Shown piece by piece: positions 62,442 through 64,000 of a stretch of DNA of 64,000 nt. Origin of the DNA: DATDPM01 sp963841995 (GTDB lineage: Bacteria; Pseudomonadota; Alphaproteobacteria; DATDPM01); NCBI GenBank assembly GCA_963841995.1, contig CAWJEX010000018.1, forward strand, positions 1 through 64,000. The letters are read 5' to 3'. The notes beneath the pieces are model-generated. The model was not told where the DNA came from, did not search any database, and saw only the letters and a list, made by a program, of their open reading frames with translations. Position numbers and translations under genes: made by a program. The stretch's first letter is position 1. Every line of letters starts with the position of its first letter.

Positions 62442-63790
62442 AAGGTTTCTCCAAAGCGCACCGGGCGGCCGGACGGTTTGCCGACGAGCTCGCCGTCGCG
62501 CATGACGGCGCGCCCGCGAACGATCGTCGCCATCGGCCAGCCGGTGACTTTCATGCCGTCAAAGGGCGTCCATCCGCAGCGCGAGGCGATCCACTCATTG
62601 GTGATGGTTTTCGACGCGCGCATATCGACGATCGAAAAATCGGCGTCATAGCCGGCCGCAATTCTTCCCTTCGCGGCAATATTGAAGACCCGCGCCGGGC
62701 CGGCGCTCGTCAGGTCGACAAGACGGGAAAGCGTCAATCTCCCGGCATTGACGTGATCGAGCATCAGCGGCAGCAGGGTTTGCACGCCCGGCATTCCCGA
62801 CGGGCTTTTTGGATAGGGTTCGGCCTTTTCGGCGCGGGTGTGGGGCGCATGATCCGAGCCTAGCACATCGACGATCCCGGCGTTGACCGCGCGCCACAAC
62901 GCGTCGCGGTGGCGGGCATCGCGAATCGGCGGATTCATTTGCGCCAGCGTGCCGAGCCGGTCGTAGCAATCGGGCGCCACGAGGGTCAGGTGCTGGGGCG
63001 TCACTTCGACGGTGGCGATGTCCCGGTGTTCCTGGAACAAATCCATTTCCTCGGCGGTCGTCACATGGAGAATGTGGACGCGCCGCCGCGCCTCCTGCGC
63101 CAGCCGCAACAGGCGCGTCGTGGCGAGGACCGCGGTTTCTTCGTCGCGCCAAACCGGATGCAGCCGCGGATGAGCGCCTTCGGCCCGCCCTTCCACGAGC
63201 GGCTTGCGCTTGCGCAAACGGAATTCGTCCTCGGAATGGACGGCGACCCGGCGGAATCCCGACCGTAAAATCCGCAGCAGCGTTGCATCGTCGGCCACCA
63301 GCAGATTTCCGGTTGAGCTGCCCATGAAGATTTTGACGCCGCAGCAGCCGGTCAAGCGTTCGTATTTCTCGAGCCGGTCGGCGTTCTCGGCGGCGGCACC
63401 CATATAGAACGCGATGTCGCACCAGGCGCGGCCATCGGCTCTCGCGAGCTTGTCGGCAAGCTCGGCGGGATGCAGCGTGCTCGGATTGGTGTTCGGCATA
63501 TCGAAGACGGCGGTGATCCCGCCCAGAACCGCCGCTTTGGTTCCGGTTTCCAGATCCTCTTTATGTTCATTGCCGGGCTCGCGGAGGTGCACTTGCGTGT
63601 CGATCGCACCCGGCAGCACGTGGAGCCCGCGCGCGTCGAAGACATCGGCGGTCTTGGCTTTCGCCAAATCGCCCAAAGCGGCAACCCGCCCCTGGCGCAC
63701 GCCGATATCGGTTTCGCCGATACCGTTCGGCGTAACGCAGACGCCGCCTTTCACGACCAGATCGAAGGCTTCGTTTTCCAATTCCGCCAT
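62438..63790 (-). CDS. pyrC: Dihydroorotase (class I)
   Basis: A 450-residue amidohydrolase closing carbamoyl-aspartate to dihydroorotate in pyrimidine synthesis. The metal His pair is in DTQVHLREPGNEHKEDLETG, the carboxylated-Lys-type residue in GVKIFMGSSTGNLLV, His in VAVHSEDE and HILHVTTAEEM, and the catalytic Asp in DVLGSDHAPHT. The motif NPPIRDARHRD is typical of class I. The ATG at 63790 is the family start; the longer frame is a shadow. Confidence 0.92.
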   Translation of the reverse strand: MAELENEAFDLVVKGGVCVTPNGIGETDIGVRQGRVAALGDLAKAKTADVFDARGLHVLPGAIDTQVHLREPGNEHKEDLETGTKAAVLGGITAVFDMPNTNPSTLHPAELADKLARADGRAWCDIAFYMGAAAENADRLEKYERLTGCCGVKIFMGSSTGNLLVADDATLLRILRSGFRRVAVHSEDEFRLRKRKPLVEGRAEGAHPRLHPVWRDEETAVLATTRLLRLAQEARRRVHILHVTTAEEMDLFQEHRDIATVEVTPQHLTLVAPDCYDRLGTLAQMNPPIRDARHRDALWRAVNAGIVDVLGSDHAPHTRAEKAEPYPKSPSGMPGVQTLLPLMLDHVNAGRLTLSRLVDLTSAGPARVFNIAAKGRIAAGYDADFSIVDMRASKTITNEWIASRCGWTPFDGMKVTGWPMATIVRGRAVMRDGELVGKPSGRPVRFGETL

Positions 63791-63807
63791 AGAGTCCCTG
63801 ATTCCGG

Positions 63808-64000
63808 TCAATCGCATTGGGCGAGAGTTTCGAGAACATCGCCCGCCGGGTCCAGCCCCAAAATGTGCCGGCGGTGCCAGAGCGCGTAGAACAAAAGGAC
63901 CCAAGCGGCGAGATGGGCGTGCTTGCCGGCGCTCGCAAACAGCTGCTGCACGGCTTTCGGATGGCAGATTTGCTCAACTCCCGCCTCGGCGGCAACCAGA
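63808..64000 (-). CDS. asnB: Asparagine synthetase B, C-terminal part (runs off the window)
   Basis: The last 63 residues of a glutamine-hydrolysing asparagine synthetase: EQICHPKAVQQLFASAGKHA, HLAAWVLLFYALWHRRHILG, LDPAGDVLETLAQCD and TGA. The AHLAAWxLLFYALWHR block is characteristic of AsnB ends. The start lies beyond the right edge. It precedes dihydroorotase by 17 bp on the same strand, likely one operon. Confidence 0.8.
   Translation of the reverse strand, partial: LVAAEAGVEQICHPKAVQQLFASAGKHAHLAAWVLLFYALWHRRHILGLDPAGDVLETLAQCD

Noticed and set aside
61258..62454. A 398-codon frame on the same strand, overlapping the AcuI-like gene
   Set aside because: It is a different frame of the same DNA, extremely Arg-rich and without domain motifs. 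The 61323–62441 frame shows the full reductase signature.

Overview
The window reads as the chromosome of an alphaproteobacterium, most likely in the Hyphomicrobiales (Rhizobiales) and perhaps near Beijerinckiaceae or Methylocystaceae. The gene order murA–DUF2948–hisG–hisD–UPF0262–infA–maf–rng–yacG is a Rhizobiales core block. Composition is GC-rich, PqqA resembles the Methylobacterium type, and there are several PEP-CTERM proteins. Family names come from remembered motifs, not from database searches.

Positions 1–40,163 are an accessory region. It ends at a tRNA-Phe(GAA) gene (40088–40163, minus). The last 20 nt of that tRNA recur in the same orientation at 298, 12503, 17190, 21059 and 31614. 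Each copy sits in a larger conserved unit: a left arm resembling the sequence just downstream of the tRNA, and a right arm of about 100–150 bp with a 10-bp inverted repeat. The region is therefore a row of modules bounded by tRNA-end att-like sites, with no recognisable integrase. Module 1 (0.3–12.5 kb) holds a di-haem cytochrome c peroxidase behind an FNR box, an orphan pqqA with its own terminator, katG, a MITE-like element, a PAS histidine kinase, a globin-coupled chemotaxis-type sensor, an IS1595 element carrying a toxin–antitoxin pair, and a Crp/Fnr regulator. Module 2 (12.5–17.2 kb) holds a nonsense-interrupted IS5, a broken M24 peptidase, gene fragments and a hemerythrin-like protein. 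Module 3 (17.2–21.1 kb) holds a decayed TOTE-type primase–helicase and a HigBA pair. Module 4 (21.1–31.6 kb) holds two near-identical IS110 copies, an AMP-ligase/TIM-barrel pair, a cobalamin riboswitch with a TonB receptor, and a frameshifted S53 protease. Module 5 (31.6–40.1 kb) holds a TPR protein, small unknown genes, a second HigBA-type pair with the same operator half-sites, a hybrid histidine kinase and two PEP-CTERM genes.

From 40.2 to 49.6 kb the core block lies on the minus strand: yacG, rng, maf, infA, an unknown gene, a HigBA pair inserted at the 3' end of the UPF0262 gene, UPF0262, hisD, hisG, DUF2948, murA and dcd. From 49.6 to 64 kb there is a mixed stretch: a small gene with a strong terminator, tRNA-Thr(GGT), an IS630 element, a hyaluronan-synthase-like glycosyltransferase, membrane proteins, two more PEP-CTERM genes, a nucleoside deaminase, CorA, an AcuI/YhdH-type reductase, a dihydroorotase, and the end of an asparagine synthetase.

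Much of module 1 suggests oxygen and peroxide handling: peroxidase, catalase-peroxidase, globin sensor, PAS kinase and an Fnr-like regulator with a matching operator upstream of the peroxidase. Many accessory genes are broken, and nearly every frameshift I could read is a net +1. That may be decay or uncorrected insertion errors in the assembly.
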